This document shows, piece after piece, positions 17,776 through 26,327 of a DNA stretch of 64,000 bases. How positions within the stretch are numbered: position 1 is the first letter of the stretch; every line of letters begins with the position of its first letter. The translations under genes and the position numbers were made by a program. The DNA comes from Neorhizobium sp. (GTDB taxonomy: Bacteria; Pseudomonadota; Alphaproteobacteria; Rhizobiales; Rhizobiaceae). The notes under the pieces are model-generated. The model made no database searches. It was not told the origin of the DNA and saw only the letters and a program-made list of their open reading frames with translations. The stretch spans positions 806,001 to 870,000 of the forward strand of contig JAPWKC010000003.1 in NCBI GenBank assembly GCA_028283725.1, given 5' to 3'.

Positions 17776-18924
17776 GTGAAAATCGTCGACGTCAACGTGC
17801 GCGTCTTTTCCCATACGACCCGCCGCCATCAGGATACGGCCGGTCATGCGCATCCCGGCCCGCCGCACAAGGTCAATCTGGCGCTTCTGACGATCGTCGC
17901 CGAAGACGGCACGGAGGGCTATTGCTTCTCGCCGCCGGAAATCGTTCGCCCGCATGTGATCGAGAAATTCGTCAAGAAGGTGCTGATCGGCGAGGATGCC
18001 TTTGCCCGCGAGCGGCTGTGGCAGGATCTCGCCCACTGGCAGCGCGGCAGCGCGGCGCAGCTCACCGACCGGACGCTTGCCATCATCGACTGCGCGCTCT
18101 GGGATCTCGCCGGCCGCAAGCTCAACATGCCCGTCCACAAACTGATCGGCAGCTACCGGGAGAAGATCCCGGCATATGGCTCGATCATGTGCGGCGACGA
18201 GCTGGAGAACGGTCTGGCGACGCCCGAGGATTACGGCCGGTTCGGCGAAAAGCTCGTGGCGCGCGGCTATAAGGGCATCAAGCTGCATACATGGATGCCG
18301 CCGGTTTCCTGGGCGCCTGACGTCGCCATGGACCTGAAGGCCTGCGCTGCCGTGCGCGAGGCGGTCGGTCCGGACATCCACCTGATGATCGATGCCTTCC
18401 ACTGGTATTCGCGCACCGATGCGCTGAAGCTCGGCAAGGGACTGGAAAAGCTCGGCTTCGACTGGATCGAAGAGCCGATGGACGAGCAGAGCTCGGCCTC
18501 CTACGCCTGGCTTGCGGAAAATCTCGATATCCCGGTTCTCGGACCGGAAAGTGCGGGGGGCAAGCATTTCAGCCGTGCGGAATGGATCACGTCAAAGGCC
18601 TGCGATATCTTGCGCACCGGCGTGCACGATGTCGGCGGCATCAGCCCGGCGATGAAATGCATGCATCTGGCGGAATCCTTCGGCATGCATTGCGAGATCC
18701 ATGGCAATGGCGCACCGAACCTGATCGTCGCCGCCTGCACCAAGAATGCCCATTGGTACGAACGCGGCCTGCTGCACCCCTTCCTCGAATATGATGACGG
18801 GTTCGAGTATCTGAACGCGCTGGTCGATCCGATGGACAAGGACGGCTATGTCCATATCTCCGACAAGCCGGGCATGGGCGAGGATATCAACTTCGACTTC
18901 ATCAACGCCAATCTGGTCGGCTGA
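17776..18924 (+). CDS. Enolase-superfamily sugar-acid dehydratase or cycloisomerase
   Basis: This 382-residue protein belongs to the mandelate-racemase subgroup of the enolase superfamily. The capping domain occupies about residues 1-125. In the barrel, the second-strand motif is KLH (GYKGIKLHTW) rather than the usual KxK. Probable metal ligands are Asp in IDAFHWY, Glu in IEEPMDE and Glu in GPESAGG, and the Asp-His dyad candidates are in DILRTGVHDVGG and EIHGNGAP. It should dehydrate or rearrange a sugar acid or its lactone. The substrate is unresolved, and it is clearly different from the Gci enzyme at 58806-59954. The GTG start has AGGAGG 7 bases upstream. It follows udh by 160 bases. Confidence 0.82.
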   Translation: MKIVDVNVRVFSHTTRRHQDTAGHAHPGPPHKVNLALLTIVAEDGTEGYCFSPPEIVRPHVIEKFVKKVLIGEDAFARERLWQDLAHWQRGSAAQLTDRTLAIIDCALWDLAGRKLNMPVHKLIGSYREKIPAYGSIMCGDELENGLATPEDYGRFGEKLVARGYKGIKLHTWMPPVSWAPDVAMDLKACAAVREAVGPDIHLMIDAFHWYSRTDALKLGKGLEKLGFDWIEEPMDEQSSASYAWLAENLDIPVLGPESAGGKHFSRAEWITSKACDILRTGVHDVGGISPAMKCMHLAESFGMHCEIHGNGAPNLIVAACTKNAHWYERGLLHPFLEYDDGFEYLNALVDPMDKDGYVHISDKPGMGEDINFDFINANLVG

Positions 18925-18952
18925 TCCTGCCGGACGCAGATGATTGTAGGAG

Positions 18953-18984
18953 GGCTCGGCTGTCAAAAGACGGCCGGGCCTTTT
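18953..18984 (+). terminator. Rho-independent terminator
   Basis: A 12-bp stem (18953-18964 with 18969-18980, two T-G pairs), an AAAA loop and then TTTT. It ends the udh-enolase transcript before the convergent hydrolase gene. Confidence 0.85.
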
Positions 18985-19050
18985 CATTAGGGGTAGGGGT
19001 CTTCCGCGGCCGTTGAGGAGATGAGATTGTCTCCAGGTGGAGACCAGGTC

Positions 19051-20115
19051 TCACAGCGTCCGGTCGAGCCAGTCGAAAGCGTGATCCTGCCGGTCGCGGG
19101 GAAAGCTGTGGCCGCCGGGAAAGAGGCGGGTTTCGAGCCTGTCCCGAGCGCCTGCCTCGGTCCACAGGGATGTCAGCCGCCGGAAGGCATCGGCGACGAC
19201 CGGCTCTGGGAAATGCCGGTCCTCGGCGCCTGCAAAAAACAGGGCCGGCTTCGGCGCGGCAAGGCCTGCCAGATCGGGATAATCGAGCTTGCCGGCGATC
19301 TGCGGGTGCAGCATGTAGAAGGCGGACTGGCCGCGCAACTGGTTGTTTCCCGATTGCATCAGGCCCGACAGCGTCCCCATCCAGCCGCCGGACACGCAGG
19401 CTTTTGCCCTGTCCGAGAGGGCCGCGAGCTGGAAGGCGCGAAAGCCGCCCATGGAATAGCCGAGCACGGCGATGCGGTTTTTGTCGATGCCGTCGAGGCT
19501 GGCGAGATAATTCAAAGCCTCAAGGTCTTCCTGAAGCACAACGCCGGCAAGCGAGGTGCCGAACTGCATGAGATTGGCGGCCAGCGCCTGCTGATCACCA
19601 TAGCCATTGCCGCGACGGCTGCCCCAGCCCAGCGCATCGACCGAAAGCACCGTGTAGCCGCGACTTGCAAGGGCATTGCCGACGTGCCGTCCGCCGTAGA
19701 TCCTTGCCGTCCAATGGTCGATATCGGCGGTGAGATCCGGCGTTTCATTCGGGCGGCGGATCAGTTTTTCCTTGCCTATCGAGAAGAACGAGCCGTGGTC
19801 GTGGAGGAGGAGAATGGCCGGAGACGGGTTTTTCGTCCCGTCGCCGGGGCGTAGGAGATAGGCTTGCGATGTTTCGCCATTGGAGAAACCAAGCCGAAGA
19901 TGCTGGCCAGAGAGATCGCCGTCACGCCATTCAGCGACGATGTCTCCGGTCGGTGATGCGTCCGGCCCAAGTGTGAGGGCGGTGTGGATGCGGCCACGGG
20001 TTTGCGTCGCCCAGTCCGCGAAGGGTTCCGAAACCGGGTCGTGGCGCCAGGGGAAAGTCCGGCTATCGCGCAGCCTGATCGCGAGCGACGACATGTTTTC
20101 CGCATCGATCGTCAT
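19051..20115 (-). CDS. Alpha/beta-hydrolase, acetyl-xylan-esterase-like
   Basis: This 354-residue protein belongs to the dienelactone/acetyl-xylan esterase-like alpha/beta-hydrolases. The oxyanion segment AILLLHDHGS is near residue 105, the nucleophile Ser is in GYSMGG near 225, the acid candidate Asp is in AGAEDRHFP near 300, and the His is in PGGHSFP. No signal peptide is visible, so it should act in the cytoplasm. It is the last gene of the run that starts with the substrate-binding protein at 25554, 166 bases after the frameshifted ATPase. Context suggests removal of acyl groups from imported sugar-acid oligomers, or lactone hydrolysis. The ATG has GGAAGATGAA upstream. Confidence 0.75.
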   Translation of the reverse strand: MTIDAENMSSLAIRLRDSRTFPWRHDPVSEPFADWATQTRGRIHTALTLGPDASPTGDIVAEWRDGDLSGQHLRLGFSNGETSQAYLLRPGDGTKNPSPAILLLHDHGSFFSIGKEKLIRRPNETPDLTADIDHWTARIYGGRHVGNALASRGYTVLSVDALGWGSRRGNGYGDQQALAANLMQFGTSLAGVVLQEDLEALNYLASLDGIDKNRIAVLGYSMGGFRAFQLAALSDRAKACVSGGWMGTLSGLMQSGNNQLRGQSAFYMLHPQIAGKLDYPDLAGLAAPKPALFFAGAEDRHFPEPVVADAFRRLTSLWTEAGARDRLETRLFPGGHSFPRDRQDHAFDWLDRTL

Positions 20116-20281
20116 TTCATCTTCCGATCAGGCACATTCCGGTTGCCGACGGCGACGGTGATGCCGGCAAGGTTCGGTGGCGGGATAAGCCGCCGCCAGC
20201 GAGATGCCGCGCCTTTGGAGGAGGGCCCGTCTGCACAGGAGGCCTTTCCTCCATGAGCCAATCACCCCCGACGCGACCGTC

Positions 20282-21072
20282 CTATACCGCGTGGTCGTAT
20301 TCGAGGCTCGCCTCGATCAGTTCGCGGGCATAGGGGTCCTTCGCCTTGCCGGTCGACAGCACGTCGCGATCCATGATCTCGACCACCTTGCCATATTGCA
20401 TGACGGCAAGGCGCTCGCACATGTGGTCGATGACGGCCAGATCGTGGGAGACGAAGAGATAGGTGAGCTTGCGCTTGGCGCGGATATCGGCAAGCAGGTT
20501 CAGCACTTCGGCCTGAACCGAGACACGTCGAGCGCCGAGGTCGGTTCGTCGAGCAGCAGGATGCGCGGCTCAAGGATCAGCGCGCGGGCGATCGCGACGC
20601 GCTGGCGCTGGCCGCCAGACAGTTCGTGCGGATAGCGGGCGAGGAAATCGGGGTTGAGGCCGACATCGATCAGCGCCCGTTCCATGCGTTCCACCTGCCG
20701 GTCCATGCGGTGAATGCGCAACGGTTCCTGCAAGGCCGTGCGGATGGACTGGCGCGGATGCAGCGACCCGTAAGGATCCTGAAAGACCATCTGCACCATG
20801 CGGCAATATTCGGAAAAAGGCATGTTCTCGACCGACTTGCCCTCGACCGCGATCTGGCCGTCCCACAGGTTCAGGAGGCGTGCGATGCAGCGCAGGATCG
20901 TCGATTTGCCCGAGCCGGATTCGCCGACGAGGCCGAAGGATTCGCCCGCGGCCACCGAGAAGCAGACGTCACCGAGAATGCGTTTCTTTGCAGCGCCATA
21001 GCCGAGGTCGATCGAGAGCTGGTCGACGTCGATCGCATTGCCGGTGGCCTTGATGGGGGTGATGGCGTTCAT
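20282..21072 (-). pseudogene. DppF/OppF-type ABC transporter ATPase, frameshifted
   Basis: The second ATP-binding subunit of the dipeptide-type transporter is broken by a frameshift. The first part (start 21072) contains Walker [11 protein letters not shown]-loop [12 protein letters not shown], signature [15 protein letters not shown] and Walker [14 protein letters not shown], then runs off frame and stops at once near 20500. The continuation ([23 protein letters not shown]..., with the switch His) is in another frame and ends at 20282. At 20520-20523 GAGA stands where GA would restore the usual [11 protein letters not shown]. Removing two bases gives a 262-residue intact protein. The defect lies between Walker B and the H-loop, so the truncated form would be inactive. 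A sequencing error cannot be excluded. Confidence 0.85.
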
Positions 21073-21920
21073 GCGCGGATCTCCCGATTTTGTGCTTCCC
21101 GATTGAGGACGGGCAGCGGCTTGCGGCTGCCGCCGATATGCGGCTGGGCCGCGATCAGCCCTTGCGTATAGGGATGCGTACAGTTCTTGAGGTCGCGGGC
21201 GGCACGTTCCTCGACCACTTCGCCGTAACGCATGACGAGAACGCGATCGCAGAAATTGCGCACGAGATTGAGGTCGTGGCTGATCATGATCAGGCCGATG
21301 CCCTTTTCCGTCACCAGCTTGTTGAGGATGTTGAGAACCTGCATGCGCACGGTCACGTCGAGCGCCGAGGTCGGCTCGTCGGCAATGATGATCTGCGGCT
21401 CGGGGATCAGCATCATCGCGATCATGATGCGCTGGCCCATGCCGCCGGAGACTTCGTGCGGGTAGAGACCGTAGACGCGTTCCGGATCGCGGATCTGCAC
21501 CGCTTCCAGCATTTCGAGCGTCTTCTTGCGGGCGACGTCTGCCGATGACGAATAATGGACGCGATAGGCTTCCGCGACCTGATCGCCAACCTTGTGGACC
21601 GGGTTCAGCGAGAATTTCGGGTCCTGCAGGATCATCGAGATCCGTCGGCCGCGAATGGCGAGCATGTCCCGCTCCGACGCCTTCAACAGGTCGGTGCCGG
21701 AAAAATCCATCCTGTCGGCATCGATCCTGGCTGTGGGAAGAAGTTTCAGGAGTGCGCGGCCGATGGTCGACTTGCCGGAACCGGATTCTCCCACGATACC
21801 GAGCCGCTCGCGGCCGAGATCGAAGGAGACGCCCTTGACGACGTCGTTATAGCCCTTGCCGGCGCGGTAGGCGACCTTGAGGTTGTGAACCGAAAGGAGA
21901 GGGGGTGACTGGTTGTCCAT
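21069..21920 (-). CDS. DppD/OppD-type ABC transporter ATP-binding protein
   Basis: This 283-residue ATPase shows Walker [11 protein letters not shown]-loop [12 protein letters not shown], signature [15 protein letters not shown], Walker [14 protein letters not shown] and switch His in ISHDLNLV. The C-terminal oligopeptide/dipeptide segment ([15 protein letters not shown]) confirms the Dpp/Opp class. The ATG at 21920 with AGAAAGGAAAG upstream is chosen over an open extension. It overlaps the next ATPase gene by four bases (ATGA), so the frameshift in that gene would leave this subunit without its normal partner unless it homodimerises. Confidence 0.9.
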   Translation of the reverse strand: MDNQSPPLLSVHNLKVAYRAGKGYNDVVKGVSFDLGRERLGIVGESGSGKSTIGRALLKLLPTARIDADRMDFSGTDLLKASERDMLAIRGRRISMILQDPKFSLNPVHKVGDQVAEAYRVHYSSSADVARKKTLEMLEAVQIRDPERVYGLYPHEVSGGMGQRIMIAMMLIPEPQIIIADEPTSALDVTVRMQVLNILNKLVTEKGIGLIMISHDLNLVRNFCDRVLVMRYGEVVEERAARDLKNCTHPYTQGLIAAQPHIGGSRKPLPVLNREAQNREIRA

Positions 21921-21933
21921 GATCTTTCCTTTC

Positions 21934-22839
21934 TCAGTGCTGCTTGGGGTCGAGGGCGTCGCGCAGGCCATCGCCGAGGAGATTGAAGGCGAGCGAGACA
22001 AGAAGGATGGCGCCACCGGGGAAGGCGACCAGCCACCAGTCGTCCAGCATGTAGCGGCGACCGGTCGCCATCATCGCACCCCATTCGGGAAGCGGCGGCT
22101 GGGCGCCGAGCCCCAGAAAGCCGAGGCCGGCGGCCGTCAGGATGACGGTTGCCATGGAGAGCGTGACGCGCACCAGAACCGAGGGCAGGCACATGGGCAC
22201 GATCGACTTGACGATGATGCGCAGCGCGGATGCGCCTTGCATGCGCGAGGCCGAGATATAGTCGGCATTGCGGAAGGTGAGCGTTTCGGCCCGCGCCAGG
22301 CGGGCGATCGGCGGCCAGGTGGTCAGCCCGATGGCGATGATGGCGTTTTCCAGACCAGCGCCGAGCGCTGCGACGAAGGCAAGCGACAGAATGAGGCTCG
22401 GGAAGGAGAGGAAGATATCGGTGATGCGCATCATGACCGTATCGTACCAGCCGCCGAAATAGCCGGCGGTCGTGCCGACCAGAAGCCCGACCGGGCCGAC
22501 GATCACCGACACGATGGTGATGATCGTCAGGCTGACGCGGGTGCCGTAGATGATGCGGCTGAGAATATCGCGGCCGAGTTCGTCGGTGCCGAACCAGTGG
22601 GCCGCACTCGGCGCTTTCAGCGTGTTGGTGAGATCGACGACGATCGGATCATAGGGGGCGATCAAAGGGGCGATCAGCGCCGTGAACAGAAGGATGGCGA
22701 TCACGACGACGCCGAAGGCCGAGGTCGGGCTGCCCATCAGTTCGCGGATCAGGCTCAAGAAACGGTTGAGCGGCGAATGCTTGTTGCTTTTGCGGCCGGC
22801 CATCGTGGTGTCCTGCAGGGAAATGGAATTTGCTGTCAT
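21934..22839 (-). CDS. DppC/OppC-type ABC transporter permease
   Basis: This 301-residue inner-membrane permease has an N-terminal OppC_N segment and about six membrane spans. The DppC-type signature HWFGTDELGRDILSRIIYGTR is near residue 85, and the EAA coupling loop (YISASRMQGASALRIIVKSIVP) is near residue 195. It pairs with the DppB-type permease encoded 16 bases upstream. It belongs to the operon running from 25554 to about 19051. Confidence 0.9.
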   Translation of the reverse strand: MTANSISLQDTTMAGRKSNKHSPLNRFLSLIRELMGSPTSAFGVVVIAILLFTALIAPLIAPYDPIVVDLTNTLKAPSAAHWFGTDELGRDILSRIIYGTRVSLTIITIVSVIVGPVGLLVGTTAGYFGGWYDTVMMRITDIFLSFPSLILSLAFVAALGAGLENAIIAIGLTTWPPIARLARAETLTFRNADYISASRMQGASALRIIVKSIVPMCLPSVLVRVTLSMATVILTAAGLGFLGLGAQPPLPEWGAMMATGRRYMLDDWWLVAFPGGAILLVSLAFNLLGDGLRDALDPKQH

Positions 22840-22855
22840 GTCTCCGCCTCCCTTC

Positions 22856-23872
22856 TCATCGTGTCCGAGGATCGAAAATCTTGTAGAGCGCGTCTGAAAG
22901 CAGGTTCAGCGCGATGAAGATGACGCCGACGATCAGCACGCAGGTCATCACCGCGTTCATGTCGCCGATCAGCATGTTGTTGGTGATATACTGGCCAAAA
23001 CCCGGCCAGGAGAACACGGTCTCGATCAGCACGGCGCCTTCGAGCAGGCTGCCATAGGCGAGAGCCACGATCGTCACCAGCTGGACGCGGATATTGGCGA
23101 ATGCATGCCGCCAGATGGTGCGGCCCTTCGACAGGCCTTTGACGCGGGCGGTGGTGATGTATTCCTGATTCAGCTGGTCGAGCATGAAGGAGCGGGTCAT
23201 GCGGGTGATATAGGCCATCGAGGAATAGCCGAGGATGCTTGCCGGCAGGATCAGGTGGTTGACGGCATCGCCAAAGACTTCCCAGTCGCCGGCCATGATC
23301 GAATCGATCAGCACGAAGCCGGTCGTTTCCGGCACCAGCCCGACATAGAAATCCGAGATGCGGCCGCCGCCGCCGACGAGATCCAGTGCTGCGTAGAAGA
23401 TGATCAGGCCGATCATGCCGGTCCAGAAGATCGGCATGGAATGGCCGATCAGGGTCAGGAAGCGGATGGTGTGGTCGATCGGCTTGTTGCGCTTGACGGC
23501 GGCGAGGATGCCGAGCGGCACGCCGAAGCCGGCGCCGAAGATGATGGCGAAGGTGGCAAGCTCGATGGTTGCCGGCATGACATGCAGGATGTCGGTGATG
23601 ACCGGCTGGCCGGTGCGGATCGACGTGCCGAAATCGCCATGCAGGAGATCGCCGACATAGCGGAAGAACTGCTGCCAGATCGGCAGATTGGCGCCGATCC
23701 GTTCGGCGACCAGGTTGTAGGTCGCCTGATCGGCCTCTTCGCCGACAATGGCGCGGACCGGATCGACCGGCATCAGCCGGCCGATGCAGAAGGTGAGGAT
23801 CAAAAGGCCGCAAAGCGTGGCAAGGATCGTGCCTGCCTGCCTCGTGAACGCGGAAAGTCGCTCATTCGTCAT
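22856..23872 (-). CDS. DppB/OppB-type ABC transporter permease
   Basis: This 338-residue permease has about six membrane spans. The family opening (a single hydrophobic span, then ADQATYNLVAERIGANLPIWQQFFRYVGDLLHGDFGTSIRTGQPV) and the coupling loop EYITTARVKGLSKGRTIWRHAFANI near residue 225 are typical. The ATG at 23872 with GAGGAAATACC upstream gives the expected N-terminus; the open frame extends a little further. It is encoded 77 bases after the substrate-binding protein. Confidence 0.9.
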   Translation of the reverse strand: MTNERLSAFTRQAGTILATLCGLLILTFCIGRLMPVDPVRAIVGEEADQATYNLVAERIGANLPIWQQFFRYVGDLLHGDFGTSIRTGQPVITDILHVMPATIELATFAIIFGAGFGVPLGILAAVKRNKPIDHTIRFLTLIGHSMPIFWTGMIGLIIFYAALDLVGGGGRISDFYVGLVPETTGFVLIDSIMAGDWEVFGDAVNHLILPASILGYSSMAYITRMTRSFMLDQLNQEYITTARVKGLSKGRTIWRHAFANIRVQLVTIVALAYGSLLEGAVLIETVFSWPGFGQYITNNMLIGDMNAVMTCVLIVGVIFIALNLLSDALYKIFDPRTR

Positions 23873-23949
23873 GGTATTTCCTCGGCATCCAGAATTCCGG
23901 GCAGAACTCGAGGGGCCGCAGCGCATTTAGGGCGTTGCGGCGCCTGTGG

Positions 23950-25554
23950 TTAGCGAGACTTGGTGACTGTGCGCAGCTGCGTCGACCAGGACGGATTGAG
24001 CACCAGTCCCTTGACGTCCGAGCGGTAGCCAACGCTGTCCACGACCTCGGAAAAGGGCTGGATGGCGGGCATCATGTCGGCGTAATAGGTCTGGATATCC
24101 TGGTATTCCTTGATCTGCTTGTCGTGGTCGGTTTCGACCACGGCCTCGTCGATCATCTTGTTGAGCTTGGCGTCGTAGAAGGACGTGCGCCAGCCTTGGA
24201 AATTGGTCAGCTTGGCCTCATCCGAATTGTCGGGATTGTAGACGATCGCCCGCATGTTGCTGTCGGGATGCGGCAGCTGGCCACCACCGCCGCGACCGAC
24301 GACGAGCTCATACTTGCGCTCGCGCATGGCGCCATAGACCTGATCGCCGGTGCCGGTCGTGATGTCGGCCTTGATGCCGCCCTGGGCAAGGGTCGCCTGA
24401 ATGGCGGTTGCGACATTCATGAAGGGGGCGTCGGAAATGGCACGCAACGTGGTCGAGAAACCGTCAGGGTAGCCGGCTTCCGCCAGCAGTTTTTTGGCCT
24501 TGGCGACATCGAGCGTATAGCCGGCATTCGGCAGGGCGCCGAAAATGCCTGCCGGGACCGGACGGTCGCGCAGCTTGCCGAAATAGGGCAGAACGCTGTC
24601 GTTCAGGCCCTTGTAATCGATGAGATAGCGCAGCGCCTCGCGAACCTTGGGGTTCTTGAACCTTTCGTCCTTCATCGAGACGGCCAGATAATAGAAACCG
24701 CTGCCGCCATTGGTCTGGATGGTGATGTTCTTGTCGGTTTCGAGCGCCTTGAGGTCCGATGCGGACAGCGTGTAGGCGACGTCGATATCGCCCTTCTGAA
24801 GCATCAGGCGCTGGCTCTGGGATTCGGCCAGATGGCGGAACATGACGCGGCGCATGGCCGGCTTGTCGCCCCAGTATTTGTCGTTGCGGTCAAGGATGAC
24901 GCGCTCGTTCGAGGCCCATTGCGACAGGGTGAACGGGCCGGAGCCGGCGGAGTTGTTGGTGAGCCATGCCTGGCCGAGATCGCCGTTCTTGTCGTGGCCC
25001 ATCACCGTCTTCATGTCGAGGACGGAACCGGGGCCAACGATGCCGAGCGTCATGACGATGAGTTCGGGATCGACCTTCTTCGGCAGCTTCACGACGACCG
25101 TGTGTTCGTCGGGTGCCGAAAAGCTGGCATCGGCATTGGCAGCCGAGAAACCGTGGGTCTTCAAGAAAGACGCCTGAGCGAGATTCAGCTTCATCAGCCG
25201 CTTCAGCGACCAGACGACATCCGCCGAGGTCACAGGATTGCCCGAGGCAAAGGTCGCACCATCGCGCAGCTTGAAGGTGATCGTCGTCTTGTCGTCGCTG
25301 ATCGTCCAGCTTTCCGCCAGCTGCGGATCAACCTGCGATCGATTGACGGCGTCGAGCGCGACAAGGTTGTCATATATGTTTGCGAGAACCTGCACGGTTT
25401 CCTTGCCGGTAATCGCGGCCGGATCAAGCGTCAGGATATTGTTCATCGACAGGCCGACGACCAGCATGTTCGGCGGGGTTTCGGCCAAAACCGGTTGGGA
25501 AAGCAGCGTCGCGCCCAATAAAACGGACGCGAATGCCTTGGAAAGCATATTCAT
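23950..25554 (-). CDS. ABC transporter substrate-binding protein, family 5
   Basis: This 534-residue periplasmic binding protein belongs to the SBP_bac_5 (peptide/oligosaccharide/nickel) class. A Sec signal peptide of about 24 residues ends near VLAETPP. The body shows the family hallmarks LAESWTISDDKTTITFKLRDGATFASGNPVTSADVVWSLKR and NPKVREALRYLIDYKGL. Family members bind peptides, but also cello-oligosaccharides, galactosides and opines. Its promoter carries a palindrome nearly identical to the one at udh, so a uronate or oligogalacturonide is a reasonable candidate ligand (inference). GAGGGAGGAG precedes the ATG. It is the first gene of a transporter operon whose last ATPase is frameshifted. 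Confidence 0.88.
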   Translation of the reverse strand: MNMLSKAFASVLLGATLLSQPVLAETPPNMLVVGLSMNNILTLDPAAITGKETVQVLANIYDNLVALDAVNRSQVDPQLAESWTISDDKTTITFKLRDGATFASGNPVTSADVVWSLKRLMKLNLAQASFLKTHGFSAANADASFSAPDEHTVVVKLPKKVDPELIVMTLGIVGPGSVLDMKTVMGHDKNGDLGQAWLTNNSAGSGPFTLSQWASNERVILDRNDKYWGDKPAMRRVMFRHLAESQSQRLMLQKGDIDVAYTLSASDLKALETDKNITIQTNGGSGFYYLAVSMKDERFKNPKVREALRYLIDYKGLNDSVLPYFGKLRDRPVPAGIFGALPNAGYTLDVAKAKKLLAEAGYPDGFSTTLRAISDAPFMNVATAIQATLAQGGIKADITTGTGDQVYGAMRERKYELVVGRGGGGQLPHPDSNMRAIVYNPDNSDEAKLTNFQGWRTSFYDAKLNKMIDEAVVETDHDKQIKEYQDIQTYYADMMPAIQPFSEVVDSVGYRSDVKGLVLNPSWSTQLRTVTKSR

Positions 25555-25617
25555 TCGTATCTCCTCCCTCAGGCCGCCATCTCTCCACCCGGCGACCATT
25601 CAGTATGTGTATGTGAA

Positions 25618-25646
25618 GAGATATGACGTCTTGTAATACATGTCAA
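25618..25646 (-). promoter_or_regulatory. Transporter operon promoter with GntR-type palindrome
   Basis: On the minus strand, TTGACA (25646-25641), 17 bases, then TATCTC (25623-25618). The palindrome CTTGTAATACATG (25630-25642 on the plus strand) fills the spacer and touches -35. It matches the udh site in 11 of 13 positions. Confidence 0.6.
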
Positions 25647-25874
25647 TGCGCCCGCACCGGGCGAGGTCGGCGCATGCGCGACGAGACGGTGGTGCGGGGT
25701 GCCGGGAAGAGGGGCGAATTTGTCATGAAATCAAGTGCCGAGCCTGCGCAAGCCCGGCCTTGTGCCGGTCAAGAATAAATCCCGCGCGCGGTGCTTGCGG
25801 ACAGGCCTATCATCAAGTTGCGGTGAACGGTTGACGCAGGGCCGCGTGTTTGGCGGGTGCATGACGCGGCCAAC
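25647..25874. other. Intergenic region without recognisable gene
   Basis: The gap between the cyo terminator and the transporter promoter. Short frames exist on both strands but none has a credible start or family pattern; I see no further signal. Confidence 0.5.
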
Positions 25875-25902
25875 AAAAAACCTCCGGGTTGCCCCGGAGG
25901 TT
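25875..25902 (-). terminator. Terminator of the cyo operon
   Basis: Read on the minus strand, a perfect 10-bp stem (25893-25902 with 25879-25888, 4-base loop) leads into a T run (A6 on the plus strand, 25875-25880). It lies about 55 bases after cyoD, so no cyoE follows in this operon. Confidence 0.92.
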
Positions 25903-25955
25903 CTGGATGTCCCTGCCACGGCGGATCGCCGTGGCGGAGGGGCCGGGGAGAGGTG

Positions 25956-26327
25956 TTACATCTGCCGCATTTCATCGATGCTCATCGGCATCATGTTGAG
26001 GTTGAGGTGGTACATGACCCAGATCGACCCGATGATGGTAATGACGACGATGATGGCGGTGAAGATGAAGGCCAGGAAGGTCCAGCCTCCTTCGGTGCTT
26101 GAATCGATATGCAGGAAGTAGCGGACATGGACCGCGATCTGCACCATGGCGAGGATGAAGATCGCCGATATCGCGGCCGCCGAGGTGGCGCCCGACATGG
26201 CCAGCCAGAACGGAATGACCGTCAGGACGATCGACAGGATCGAGCCGATCCACAGGCTGCTCTTGCTGCCGTGGTTGCCATGCTCAGCGCCGCCATGGCC
26301 GGCGGGGGTGTGGTGAGAGGTGCTCAA
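25956..26327 (-). CDS. cyoD: Cytochrome bo3 ubiquinol oxidase subunit IV
   Basis: This 123-residue subunit of the bo3 quinol oxidase has three membrane spans and a His-rich N-terminus. The last two spans contain IFILAMVQIAVHVRYFLHID and the C-terminal IWVMYHLNLNMMP, both typical of CyoD. It is thought to assist assembly and CuB binding rather than catalysis. The start is a TTG overlapping the cyoC stop (TTGA), with GGAG 8 bases upstream. The only other starts are deeper in the protein. It is the last gene of cyoABCD. Confidence 0.88.
   Translation of the reverse strand: MSTSHHTPAGHGGAEHGNHGSKSSLWIGSILSIVLTVIPFWLAMSGATSAAAISAIFILAMVQIAVHVRYFLHIDSSTEGGWTFLAFIFTAIIVVITIIGSIWVMYHLNLNMMPMSIDEMRQM

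Noticed and set aside
20262..20573. Third open frame across the broken ATPase
   Set aside because: Its translation does not contain ATPase motifs; the real protein is recovered by joining the other two frames across the GA duplication.
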